From positions 1-39,482 of the forward strand of contig WQYX01000034.1 of NCBI GenBank assembly GCA_009781005.1: 39,482 bases of DNA. The letters are read 5' to 3'. Positions within the stretch are counted from its first letter, which is position 1. Every line of letters starts with the position of its first letter. Below are positions 15,163-23,673 of the stretch, piece by piece. The DNA comes from Polyangiaceae bacterium. Lineage in GTDB: Bacteria > Myxococcota_A > Polyangia > Polyangiales > Polyangiaceae. The notes beneath the pieces are model-generated. The model worked only from the letters and a program-made list of their open reading frames with translations, did not search any database and was not told where the DNA came from. A program made the position numbers and the translations under genes.

Positions 15163-17144
15163 CGGCGAGCGCCGTCGTCGCGTTCGGTGCACTCTCGGCG
15201 CTCGGCGAAGGACCGTCGGCGCTCGGCAACGTACCGGCAGGGCATCGTGCGCCGTTCGCCATTGCGCGCGACCGAGAGCTCGCCGCCTCTGGGCTCACGC
15301 GTCCATTCTGCGCGCGCGTCCGCGTCGCGCCCGCGGCCGATTTACCGCGCGCCTGGGACGCACCGGATCGCGCCACGGTGATTTTGTCCCATGCCTTGGA
15401 CGCGTGCGTTCGTGATCTCGACGCGATCATGCCGGACTTTCGCGAGTTGCGCGTCGGCCTCGCGCTCGGCACTTCGAGCGGCGGCATGCGCCGCTTCGAA
15501 GAGATCTTCACGGATCCCGCACACTCTCAGAAGCCAAAGGACGAGTGGATCGAAGGCACGTATCTCGGACCCGTCCTTGCTGCTCGTCGTCCGTGTTCGT
15601 TCGTGCGATCGGCGCTCGTTCTCGGCGCATGCGCGTCGAGCACGCTCGCGATCGGTCTCGGTTGCGCATGGCTCGAAGCGAACTCTTGCGATGTCGTGCT
15701 CGCGGGTGGCTTCGACGCGGTGAGCGTCTTCGTCGCGTCCGGCTTCGAAGTTTTGCGCGCGTCCTCGGCAGACGGAAAGCCCGATCCGTTTCGCGTGGGA
15801 CGCGACGGCCTCGCGCTCGGCGAAGGCGCGGCGGTGCTGGCGCTCGCTTCCGCCGATCGCGTGCGCGAACGACGATTGCGCGCGTACGGATGGGTAGCGG
15901 GCTTCGGCGCATCCTGCGACGCCTTCCACCTGACCGCGCCCGATCGAACGGGTGGCGGCCTCGCGCGCGCGGCAACGGCAGCCATGCGCGAAGCGGGCTG
16001 CACCGCCAGTGACATCGATCTCGTCAGCGCGCACGCAACCGCCACGGAGTTCAACGACGCCTCCGAAGCATGCGCGCTCGCCACCGTCCTTGGCGAGCAT
16101 CGATCTCGCGTCGTCGTGCATGCGCTCAAAGGATCGATCGGCCACACGCTCGGCGCCGCGGGCGCGCTCGAGTCTCTCTCTGCATTGCATGCAATGTGCA
16201 TGGAAACGATGCCAGCGTCGGCGGGTGATGGCGCGGTGCTCGATGGCGTCCGCGTCCTCGACGTTGCCGAAGCGTGTCCAGCCTCGATCACGCTCAAGCT
16301 CTCGGCGGCTTTCGGCGGAGCGAATGCGGCTCTCGTCCTCGCGAAAGACGCGCCTGCGAAAAGCGCGCACCCGAAGGCGTCGCGTCCCGTTCATGTCTCG
16401 CGCGCGGTCGCCGTCTCGCGCGATGCTCCGCATCTCGAACCCTCGGTGCTCGCGGCGCGCACGGGTTACGCGGAAGATCGCATCTCGCGAGCCGACGGTC
16501 TCGTTCGTCTTGCTCTGGCAGCGGTGGTCTCGCTCGACGAGTTGCTCGCGGCGAGCGGGCAGCCGCGCGTCAGAGGCGCGGGAATCATCGTCGGCCATGG
16601 ACTTGCCACGATGGACACGAACGCCGTCTATCAAGAGCGCATTCGTGCTCTCGGCGCGCACCGCGCGGAGCCCCGGCGCTTTCCGTACACGACACCCAAC
16701 GCAGCCGCCGGCGAATGCGCGGTGGCCTTTGGTCTGACGGGTCCCGCCTTCGCCGTTGGGGGCGGACCGCATGGTGGTCTCGAAGCTCTTGGCGTGGCCG
16801 CCGATCTCGTCCGCGCAGGCGTTGCCGATCGAATCGTCGTCGTCGCGGCCGACGAAGCCGGGGTGGGATCGCTCCGTGTTGCCCCGGAAACGGCGTGCGG
16901 TGCCGTCGCACTCATGGTTGCCGCAACCAAACTCGCAGGCGAACTCGTACAATGCGCCGTTCACCTCGAAAAAAATGAATCCCTGGCTCGGCCCCGGGGA
17001 CTTCCGGCAATGGACGCACATCGCGCCCTCTTGCCTCTCGTTGCCTATGAACCTCGTGAAAATGGCGTTGCGGCCGCCCCGCCGCGCGAGCTATCCGTCA
17101 CGACACCGTGGGGATCGATGGCCTATGCACGCTTCTCTTGGTGA
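15159..17144 (+). CDS. Ketosynthase fused to a degenerate ketosynthase (KS-CLF-like), copy 2
   Basis: A 661-aa paralogue of the protein at 12161. The N-terminal half has a complete KS triad: C158 in LGACASSTLAIG, H292 in SAHATATEFND and H329 in LKGSIGHT. The C-terminal half (about 415-661) keeps IIVGHGLATMDTNAVYQ and NAAAGECAVAFGLTGPA, but the nucleophile position reads GGGPHGG with Pro537 in place of Cys, so it cannot act as a condensing enzyme. The GTG at 15159 overlaps the preceding stop (GTGA) and is the only start compatible with coupling. A full copy of the 123-bp repeat begins inside its stop codon. Sequence divergence from copy 1 suggests a different chain-length step or substrate. 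Confidence 0.88.
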   Translation: MTASAVVAFGALSALGEGPSALGNVPAGHRAPFAIARDRELAASGLTRPFCARVRVAPAADLPRAWDAPDRATVILSHALDACVRDLDAIMPDFRELRVGLALGTSSGGMRRFEEIFTDPAHSQKPKDEWIEGTYLGPVLAARRPCSFVRSALVLGACASSTLAIGLGCAWLEANSCDVVLAGGFDAVSVFVASGFEVLRASSADGKPDPFRVGRDGLALGEGAAVLALASADRVRERRLRAYGWVAGFGASCDAFHLTAPDRTGGGLARAATAAMREAGCTASDIDLVSAHATATEFNDASEACALATVLGEHRSRVVVHALKGSIGHTLGAAGALESLSALHAMCMETMPASAGDGAVLDGVRVLDVAEACPASITLKLSAAFGGANAALVLAKDAPAKSAHPKASRPVHVSRAVAVSRDAPHLEPSVLAARTGYAEDRISRADGLVRLALAAVVSLDELLAASGQPRVRGAGIIVGHGLATMDTNAVYQERIRALGAHRAEPRRFPYTTPNAAAGECAVAFGLTGPAFAVGGGPHGGLEALGVAADLVRAGVADRIVVVAADEAGVGSLRVAPETACGAVALMVAATKLAGELVQCAVHLEKNESLARPRGLPAMDAHRALLPLVAYEPRENGVAAAPPRELSVTTPWGSMAYARFSW

Positions 17145-17265
17145 CCGCTTTCGATTTGCCGCGATGTCATCGTTGGGGCCTGCGGTGCGGTCCTCAAAGC
17201 CAACCAAGGCTGTTCCGGTCCGCTCCTCGGCCCCGCCTCGACCTCGCGTCAACTTGAAAGCGGTC
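17143..17265. repeat. Full copy A of a 123-bp element with 10-bp terminal inverted repeats
   Basis: Bounded by GACCGCTTTC and GAAAGCGGTC, a perfect 10-bp inverted pair that extends imperfectly to about 22 bp (TTTGCCGCGA against the complement of TCGCGTCAACTT). An inner GGGGCC/GGCCCC pair can nest within it, so the whole unit could fold as one hairpin. It is nearly identical to 36347-36469 and the same length. Its first two bases are the last two of the KS stop codon. No coding capacity. It may be a MITE-like element, a terminator, or both. Confidence 0.85.
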
Positions 17266-17305
17266 TAATTTTAGAATGTGTGCTGGAATTGGGGGAAGGG
17301 AATAG

Positions 17306-17797
17306 GTGTTGGTCTCGATGATGCGCAAACTCCTTCTGATCGCCCTTTTGTCGTGCGCACAGATTGGTACCTTCGGCTGCTCCAAGACGAACATTCCGCA
17401 CACCGATGTCGAAGACACGAGCGAAAACCGTAAGGTCATCTCGTTCTGCGAAGACTATCGGAAGGCTGTCGAGGAAAAGGACGTTGCGCGCCTCTTGAAG
17501 ATGGCGAGCCCCCGTTACTTCGAAGACGGTGGCAACACGAATCCCGAAGACGATCTCGACTTCAGCGGTCTCAAAGATTACCTCACCTCGACCTTCCTGA
17601 AGACGCAGGCCATTCGGTACGAGATCCGCTATCGGGTCGTTGCCAAGGACGAAGGCAAGGTATTTGTAGAATTCAGTTATTCAGCGAGCTATCGCATCCC
17701 TGGTTTGAAAGGCGAGGAATGGCGGCACACGGTCGCCGACAATCGTCTCGAGCTCGTTCCCGAGGGCGACTCGTTCAAGATCCTCGCCGGCATGTGA
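17306..17797 (+). CDS. Small lipoprotein with an NTF2/SnoaL-like body
   Basis: A 163-aa secreted lipoprotein: signal MRKLLLIALLSCAQIGTFGC with lipobox TFGC. The mature part (CEDYRKAVEEKDVARLLKMA, YEIRYRVVAKDEGKVFVEFS) resembles the cone-shaped NTF2/DUF4440 fold, which is an inference from pattern only. Starts GTG 17306, ATG 17318 and ATG 17321 are all possible; AAGGG lies close before the GTG. The metallophosphoesterase begins one base after its stop, so the two form an operon. Confidence 0.8.
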   Translation: MLVSMMRKLLLIALLSCAQIGTFGCSKTNIPHTDVEDTSENRKVISFCEDYRKAVEEKDVARLLKMASPRYFEDGGNTNPEDDLDFSGLKDYLTSTFLKTQAIRYEIRYRVVAKDEGKVFVEFSYSASYRIPGLKGEEWRHTVADNRLELVPEGDSFKILAGM

Positions 17798-17798
17798 C

Positions 17799-19025
17799 GT
17801 GAGTCTCGTCGTCGCGCACGTCTCGGATTTCCATGTCTCCGAGTTCGGAGACACGTTCCACGACCGCCTGCGTGTCGTGAAGCGCAGCGCGCACATCGTC
17901 GACGTCAATCCTGCGAGGTTCGAAGTCGTCTGGGAAGAAGCCGGCTGGCGAGTCTTGCACGAACGCGGAAAGCGTCGCGGGAGGATCGCCCTCGTGGATC
18001 CCCATGGGTATGCGCATCGGGTGCCGTCGCGCAAAGAGGTTGGCGACGTGATCGATCCGGTGGAGCGTGCGGCGGCAAAGGCATGTCACCTCGAGGCGCG
18101 ACGGTCGCTGACACTCGCGCACGACGTCCCTTCGGCCGGCGTGCTCAAGCATTTGTACGAGGGAACGCCGCGCAACTCGAACGTGCGCCTTCTGCGTGCT
18201 GCGAACGCGATCGAAGACGCGGACGCCGTGGTCGTCACGGGTGACGTGACCGATGACGGTGTTGGTTGGGAGCTCGTTGAAGCCGTCTTCGATCGCTGGA
18301 AGCGAAAGGGGATGCTCTTCGCCGTCCCCGGCAATCACGATCTCTATCTCTTCCCCATGCGCGGCAGCGCGCGTCCGCGGCCCACGCACGCGTCGAAGCG
18401 CGAGGCGTGGAATGCTTTCGCAGCGCGCCTCGGTTTGCATCTCGACGCATCAGGTGCATGGTACAAGTTTTTGCCGGACGGGCAGACCGTGCTCGTCGGG
18501 CTCGACTCGTGCGCGCGCCGGCAGCGCACGTTTTATCGCCACAACGGCGCCATTGGATCCGAGCAGGTTGCATGGCTTCGTGAGGTCGGCAAAAAACCCG
18601 AGTTCCGCGCCACCAAGCACCGTCTCGTGCTCCTTCATCACCACGTGGTCCCGCTGTCTCGCGGCGTCGGGCACCGCCCGCCAACGGAATTCGGCATGCG
18701 TCTCGACGACGCGCAGCTCGCCGCCGAGATCTTCGACGAAGTGGGCGTGACCGCCGTGCTCCACGGGCATCGCCACGTGAGCGAGCAGCGTCAACCCGCG
18801 GGAAGCAACTTCACGATCCTCGCGTCGCCATCGTTCACGCTCGGCTGCCGGAGCGGCGACGATCCTTCGTACTGGCGCATCGAGCTCGGTGAATACATGC
18901 ATGCTACACGCGTTCGCGTTCCAAACTTCGGCATCGCACAGGACGAGGATCCGCCGTCGTCGCGCGTCGAAGAGTTCGTCGACTCGGTCGTGGATCTGGC
19001 CGCCGGCGACACCGGTGACGATTAG
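17799..19025 (+). CDS. Calcineurin-like metallophosphoesterase
   Basis: A 408-aa binuclear metal phosphoesterase. The metal ligands appear in order: DFH (D10, H12), VVVTGDVTDDG, PGNHDLYLF, LLHHHVVP and LHGHRHV. About 130 residues separate the first and second motifs, a larger gap than in most family members, so it has an extra N-terminal subdomain of unknown role. No signal peptide is seen. The substrate could be a cyclic nucleotide, nucleotide or phosphoprotein and cannot be decided. The GTG start at 17799 follows the lipoprotein stop by one base. It converges on the FHA gene. Confidence 0.9.
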   Translation: MSLVVAHVSDFHVSEFGDTFHDRLRVVKRSAHIVDVNPARFEVVWEEAGWRVLHERGKRRGRIALVDPHGYAHRVPSRKEVGDVIDPVERAAAKACHLEARRSLTLAHDVPSAGVLKHLYEGTPRNSNVRLLRAANAIEDADAVVVTGDVTDDGVGWELVEAVFDRWKRKGMLFAVPGNHDLYLFPMRGSARPRPTHASKREAWNAFAARLGLHLDASGAWYKFLPDGQTVLVGLDSCARRQRTFYRHNGAIGSEQVAWLREVGKKPEFRATKHRLVLLHHHVVPLSRGVGHRPPTEFGMRLDDAQLAAEIFDEVGVTAVLHGHRHVSEQRQPAGSNFTILASPSFTLGCRSGDDPSYWRIELGEYMHATRVRVPNFGIAQDEDPPSSRVEEFVDSVVDLAAGDTGDD

Positions 19026-19043
19026 TACTCCATCAGGGAGTAC
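19025..19043. terminator. Short hairpin between convergent genes
   Basis: GTACTCC and GGAGTAC form a perfect 7-bp stem around a 5-base loop, followed by AAATTT. It begins at the last base of the metallophosphoesterase stop codon and lies 13 bases before the stop of the convergent FHA gene, where a bidirectional terminator would be expected. Confidence 0.5.
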
Positions 19044-19056
19044 AAATTTGCGCCGT

Positions 19057-20229
19057 TCAAAGGATTCGCAGAACGGGAGGGGCGCCGCGCTCGACGGCGA
19101 TCGCATCTCCCGTGAGGAGTGTTGCGTTCGCGGCGAGCTGGACGTCATTCATGAAGGCCTGGGCATGGGTCGAGACGAGTTCGATCCAGCCGTCCGCGCC
19201 CGCCGTGAGCGCAAATCGTCCGTCGATGAGACAGGTTCGCCCGAGGCACGCGACGTAGCGCTCGCCGCCGATTTCGATGTCGACGGCGTCCGCGAGCGCG
19301 CGGCTCGGTCCGAGCCGCAACGAGACTTCGCGACCGAGTTTGAGCTCGAGGCCGTCTTTGATGGGCAACGTTCCCTTGACGTTGATGCCGCGAAGTTGCG
19401 TTCCATTCCGCGTATCGAGATCGCGCACGACGACGTCGGGCCCTTCGCGGGCGATGCGCAGATGACGGCGGCTCACCGCGTTCGACATGATCTTGATGGA
19501 TCCTTCGCTTCGCCCGATGACGACCTCATCGCCGAGCACGATCTTCCATCGCTCGGATCCAGTTTCGACGACGACGACGGGAGCCATCACGCGGCGCGCA
19601 CGCAGAGCATTCGCGCGTTCGCGAAGCGATGCCTCCTCCGTGCGATCGGCACGCGCGAGCAACTCGTCGAGCGCGGCGAGCGCTTCGCGCCGGCGCCCGC
19701 ATGACATCAGGAATGCGACCTCGTTCGTTCGATCGTCTCGCAGACGTGAGAGTCGTTCGTTGTGCTGCTCCGTTGTGAGGAGAAACTCGAGGCGATCGAC
19801 GTCGCCTGCGGCTTCGAGAGCGCGCGCTTCGCCCACCTTGTCGCCCGCGCGCGCGTACGCCTCCGCGGCTTTTGCGAGCTCGCCTGCGTCTTCCAGCTCA
19901 CGCGCGGCTTCAATGATCTCGTGGCGCGCGATGGCGCTCACTGCGGCGTCACCCGTGAGGGCCAGGAGCAGCTCGGCGTGCTTTCGCCGCGCCTCCTTGT
20001 GTGCCTCCGCGGTTCGGGGTGTGAGCTCGGATGCTTGGACGTAGAACTGCAAACGAAGGCGCGGATCGCGCTCGCTGTCGCCGCGCAGGAGCATGATTCG
20101 CGCGGCCTGCTCGGGCTGCCCTGCCTCGCCAAAGAGCTCCGCTGCGCGTACTAAATCGCCGCGAAGCTCTGCGGCTTTCGCAGCGGCGAGTGGCCGACTC
20201 TTTCCGAAAATTTTATCGAAGAGCGCCAT
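19057..20229 (-). CDS. TPR and FHA domain protein
   Basis: A 390-aa protein. Residues 1-210 are helical repeats (AAELRGDLVRAAELFGEAGQ, AGELAKAAEAYARAGDKVGE). A forkhead-associated domain at about 225-300 has VVIGRSEGS, SRRHLRI and DTRNGTQLRG, the conserved phosphothreonine-binding residues. The C-terminal 90 residues (IEIGGERYVACLGRTCLIDG) look like a second, degenerate FHA-like beta unit. Such proteins read out Ser/Thr kinase signalling, but no link to the kinase at 275 is shown. The ATG at 20229 (MALFDKIFGK, a possible amphipathic membrane-binding helix) is preferred over an in-frame start four codons upstream. It is divergent from pilB. Confidence 0.87.
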   Translation of the reverse strand: MALFDKIFGKSRPLAAAKAAELRGDLVRAAELFGEAGQPEQAARIMLLRGDSERDPRLRLQFYVQASELTPRTAEAHKEARRKHAELLLALTGDAAVSAIARHEIIEAARELEDAGELAKAAEAYARAGDKVGEARALEAAGDVDRLEFLLTTEQHNERLSRLRDDRTNEVAFLMSCGRRREALAALDELLARADRTEEASLRERANALRARRVMAPVVVVETGSERWKIVLGDEVVIGRSEGSIKIMSNAVSRRHLRIAREGPDVVVRDLDTRNGTQLRGINVKGTLPIKDGLELKLGREVSLRLGPSRALADAVDIEIGGERYVACLGRTCLIDGRFALTAGADGWIELVSTHAQAFMNDVQLAANATLLTGDAIAVERGAPPVLRIL

Positions 20230-20333
20230 CGCAACGCACACGCAGCTCCCAGTAAAATGTGAACTCTAGCATCGGCGCAATGCGGTGCATCGGCATTGAC
20301 GGCGCCCTATCCATCGTCGACGATTTCACTTTC

Positions 20334-22040
20334 ATGGCGAACCAGAACAGGCTCGGCGAGCTTCTCGTCCGGGAGAAGTTGATCTCGCTCGCACAGCTGC
20401 GTCAGGCGCAGGACGAGCAGAATCGTTCAGGACAGAACCTCGGTTACACGCTCGCGAAGTTAGGGTTCGTCAGCGATCAGGAGATCACGAATTTTCTCTC
20501 GCAGCAGTATCGCGTCCCCACCATCAACCTCGATGAGTACGAAGTCGACACGGAGATTCTGAAGCTCGTCTCCAAAGATCAATGCGAAAGGCATCGCACC
20601 CTCCCGGTTTCGCGTGCGGGCTCTTCGCTCATCGTCGCCATGGCGGATCCGACGAACCTCCACGCCATCGACGATCTCAAGTTTCTCACCGGTTACAACA
20701 TCGAACCGGTCATCGCGAGTGAGTCGGCGATCGTCAGCGCGATCGAGCGTTATTACTCAACGGGCCCTTCGTACGACGAAGTCATGGCCGGCTTCGACGA
20801 GTCGGAGATCGAGTTCACCGGCGAGGACGACGAGCTCAATGCCCTCGAGCTCGAAAAGGCAAGCGAGGATGCGCCTGTTGTCCGCCTCGTGAACATGGTT
20901 TTGCTCAATGCGATCAAGAAGGGCGCGAGCGATATCCATATCGAGCCGTACGAGAAGAAGCTCCGCGTTCGCTATCGCATCGACGGCGTGCTCATCGAAG
21001 AGATGTCGCCGCCCTTGAAGTTGAAGAACGCCATCGTCAGCCGCCTCAAGATCATGAGCCAGCTTGACATCGCCGAGCGCCGTCTTCCGCAGGACGGACG
21101 CATCAAGTTGAAACTCGGCAGGGGTCGCGAGATGGACTTCCGCGTGAGCGTGCTTCCAACGCTCTGGGGCGAGAAGATCGTCATGCGTTTGCTCGACAAG
21201 GGCAATCTGCAGCTCGACATGACGAAGCTTGGCTTCGACAAAGCGCCCCTCGAAGACTTCAAGTGGGCGATCAATCAGCCGTGGGGCATGGTGCTCGTCA
21301 CGGGACCCACCGGATCGGGCAAGACGACGACGCTCTATTCGGCGCTCAGCGAGCTCAATAAAGCCGAAACGAACATCAGCACCGCCGAGGATCCGGTCGA
21401 ATACAACCTGCACGGCATCAACCAAGTGCAGATGCAAGACTCCATCGGCCTGAACTTCGCCGCGGCCTTGCGCTCGTTTCTACGGCAGGATCCGGACGTC
21501 ATCATGGTCGGCGAGATCCGAGACTTCGAGACCGCGGAGATCGCCGTCAAAGCGGCGCTCACCGGTCACCTCGTGCTCTCGACGCTGCACACGAACGACG
21601 CCCCAGCGACGATCTCGCGTCTTCTCAACATGGGCGTCGAGCCGTTTCTCATCACCGCATCGGTGAACCTCGTGCTCGCCCAGCGCCTTGCCCGCAAGGT
21701 GTGTGCAGATTGCAAACATCCGATTCAGATCGAGCAGCAGACGCTCGCCGAGCTCGGGTTTTCAGCAGCGCAGATCGCGCAGGCGCAAGGCCGGCTCATG
21801 AAGGGCACGGGTTGTCGCACGTGCAATGGCACGGGCTACAAAGGGCGCGTCGCTCTCTACGAGATCATGCGCTTCAACGATGCGCTCAAAGAGATGGTCT
21901 TGCAGGGGTCGTCCACCGCGGAGTTGAAAGCCGCGGCCATCAAACAGGGGATGGTGACCTTGCGCATGGCAGGCATCGCGAAGGTGCTCGACGGTGTGAC
22001 GACGACCGAAGAGATCCTTCGCGTCACGATGAGCGATTGA
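20334..22040 (+). CDS. pilB: Type IV pilus extension ATPase PilB
   Basis: A 568-aa hexameric motor that polymerises pilin at the inner membrane. The N-terminal MshEN/GspE_N regions (LGELLVREKLISLAQLRQAQ) precede the secretion ATPase core: Walker A TGPTGSGKTTTL, Asp box EDPVEYNL, Walker B PDVIMVGEIRD and His box LSTLHTND. The zinc-binding tetracysteine motif CADC...CRTC, typical of PilB and GspE, is intact. The frame is open to 20259, but ATG 20334 gives the length of known PilB proteins and the normal N-terminus. pilT follows after 13 bases. Confidence 0.96.
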   Translation: MANQNRLGELLVREKLISLAQLRQAQDEQNRSGQNLGYTLAKLGFVSDQEITNFLSQQYRVPTINLDEYEVDTEILKLVSKDQCERHRTLPVSRAGSSLIVAMADPTNLHAIDDLKFLTGYNIEPVIASESAIVSAIERYYSTGPSYDEVMAGFDESEIEFTGEDDELNALELEKASEDAPVVRLVNMVLLNAIKKGASDIHIEPYEKKLRVRYRIDGVLIEEMSPPLKLKNAIVSRLKIMSQLDIAERRLPQDGRIKLKLGRGREMDFRVSVLPTLWGEKIVMRLLDKGNLQLDMTKLGFDKAPLEDFKWAINQPWGMVLVTGPTGSGKTTTLYSALSELNKAETNISTAEDPVEYNLHGINQVQMQDSIGLNFAAALRSFLRQDPDVIMVGEIRDFETAEIAVKAALTGHLVLSTLHTNDAPATISRLLNMGVEPFLITASVNLVLAQRLARKVCADCKHPIQIEQQTLAELGFSAAQIAQAQGRLMKGTGCRTCNGTGYKGRVALYEIMRFNDALKEMVLQGSSTAELKAAAIKQGMVTLRMAGIAKVLDGVTTTEEILRVTMSD

Positions 22041-22053
22041 GAAAGGTTCCCGG

Positions 22054-23172
22054 ATGACTCAACAGAGCGATCTGCGCGTCAACCTTCACCAATTGCTACG
22101 GCATATGGTGGAGAGGGGGGCGAGCGACATGCACCTTACCGTGGGTGCACCACCGCTCTTGCGCGTTGACGGCGAAGTCGTACAGCTCAAGCTGCCGCCG
22201 CTCAACCCCGGCGACACGAAGCAGCTTTGCTACTCGATTCTGACCGAGGAGCAGAGGACCACTTTCGAGAAGACGCACGAGCTGGATCTGTCGTTCGGCG
22301 TAAAGAACCTTTCTCGCTTCCGCGCGAACCTTTACATGCAGCGCGGAGCCGTGGCCGGCGCCATTCGCACGATCCCATTCAAGATCCTCTCGTTCGACGA
22401 ACTCGGGCTCCCGCGGATTGTCTCCGATATGGCAAATAAGCCCAATGGCCTCGTCCTCGTGACGGGGCCCACGGGGTCCGGCAAGAGCACCACGCTTGCT
22501 TCGATCATCGACAAGATCAACAGCGAGCAGAAGCTGCATATCCTGACCATTGAAGATCCGATTGAGTATCTGCATCCGCACAAGATGTCCGTTGTCAACC
22601 AGCGTGAGGTGGGCGCCGATACGGAATCCTTCAAGGGTGCACTCAAATACGTTCTTCGCCAGGATCCGGACGTGGTGCTCGTCGGCGAAATGCGAGATTT
22701 GGAGACGATTGAAGCTGCTCTGACGATTGCGGAGACCGGTCACCTCGTGTTCGCCACGCTGCACACCAATAGCGCTGTGTCGACCATCAATCGCATTATC
22801 GACGTCTTCCCTCCCCACCAGCAGGACCAGGTACGGACCAAGCTGTCGTTCATCTTGCAGGGAGTCATCACGCAGCAGCTCCTGCCGCGCGCGGGGGCGC
22901 CCGGACGCTGCCTCGCCCTCGAGATCTTGGTGCCGAATGCGGCCATTCGGAATCTTATTCGCGACAATAAGATTCACCAGATTTATAGTCAAATGCAGGT
23001 CGGGCAGGAGAAATTTGGTATGCTCACGCTCAACCAGTCGCTCCTGAGTTTGTATATGCACCGCCTCATCACGATTGAGCAGGCCATGGCGCATTCGCTC
23101 GAACCCGAGGAGCTGAAGACGCTGATGGATTCGCGTTCCAGGATGGGCGTGCCCTCGTCCGGTATGCGATGA
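22054..23172 (+). CDS. pilT: Type IV pilus retraction ATPase PilT
   Basis: A 372-aa hexameric motor that depolymerises the pilus and powers twitching motility. It has Walker A TGPTGSGKSTTLAS, Asp box EDPIEYLHPH, Walker B PDVVLVGEMRD, His box FATLHTNSAV, and the PilT-specific C-terminal AIRNLIRDNK motif needed for retraction. It lacks the zinc motif of PilB, as expected. In myxobacteria pilC normally follows, but here the next 500 bases hold a pseudogene on the other strand. The 3' half is somewhat poorer in G and C than the surroundings. Confidence 0.96.
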   Translation: MTQQSDLRVNLHQLLRHMVERGASDMHLTVGAPPLLRVDGEVVQLKLPPLNPGDTKQLCYSILTEEQRTTFEKTHELDLSFGVKNLSRFRANLYMQRGAVAGAIRTIPFKILSFDELGLPRIVSDMANKPNGLVLVTGPTGSGKSTTLASIIDKINSEQKLHILTIEDPIEYLHPHKMSVVNQREVGADTESFKGALKYVLRQDPDVVLVGEMRDLETIEAALTIAETGHLVFATLHTNSAVSTINRIIDVFPPHQQDQVRTKLSFILQGVITQQLLPRAGAPGRCLALEILVPNAAIRNLIRDNKIHQIYSQMQVGQEKFGMLTLNQSLLSLYMHRLITIEQAMAHSLEPEELKTLMDSRSRMGVPSSGMR

Positions 23173-23182
23173 CCGTTTTGAT

Positions 23183-23673
23183 TCATGGCGTTGGTACTTG
23201 GTAGACGGGGACGTTCTGGCCAGTCATCCCTGGGTTGCCGGGAAGACCGGGCTGACTGATGGCAGCTGCCGCTGCTGCTATCGATAACGGCAGTGCCGCC
23301 CAGGCCGCCCGGACCGCCCAAAGCGCTGACGGAAGCCGCTCGGATGATGTTGGTGCGGGTTGGATCATCGGGTTGGGGCGCTATGCCTTGCCACACGATC
23401 CCAGCCGATACCCCCCCTGCTCCTCCACCACCTCCGTTGCCGCTGGAGCCGATGCCGCCTGCACTGCCACCGCAGACTCCTCCTCCATACGCTCTCGCCT
23501 GCCACTCGCGTCCAGAGCTGTTTCCGAGTTGATGGCGGCGTCGCCCGCGGGGGTGCTCGCGCTTGCTCCCGTACCTGCCGTGGCCCTGACACCTTGCAGA
23601 GTCACACCGCCCGTCGCATTGGCTATGAAAATGGCAATGGAAGAGTCCCCCGTGTTGGGTATCGCATCTTCCG
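23183..23673 (-). pseudogene. Frameshifted remnant of a Gly-rich surface protein
   Basis: Read on the minus strand, three successive frames give pieces of one recognisable protein type. From the pilT-distal end: a beta-helix-like stretch (IFIANATGGVTLQGVRATAG), then in another frame a Gly-rich stretch (GGIGSSGNGGGGGAGGVSAG, IVWQGIAPQPDD, LGGPGGLGG), then in a third frame a tail (ISQPGLPGNPGMTGQNVP) ending at a TGA at 23183-23185. Gly-rich secreted proteins of this style are abundant in myxobacteria. At least two frame changes, near 23540 and 23290, and no start make it a broken 3' fragment. It directly abuts the stop codon of the flippase gene at 23674. Confidence 0.5.

Noticed and set aside
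15342..17021. 559-codon minus-strand frame under the second KS gene
   Set aside because: Arg/Ala-rich shadow translation of a gene with an intact KS triad on the plus strand.
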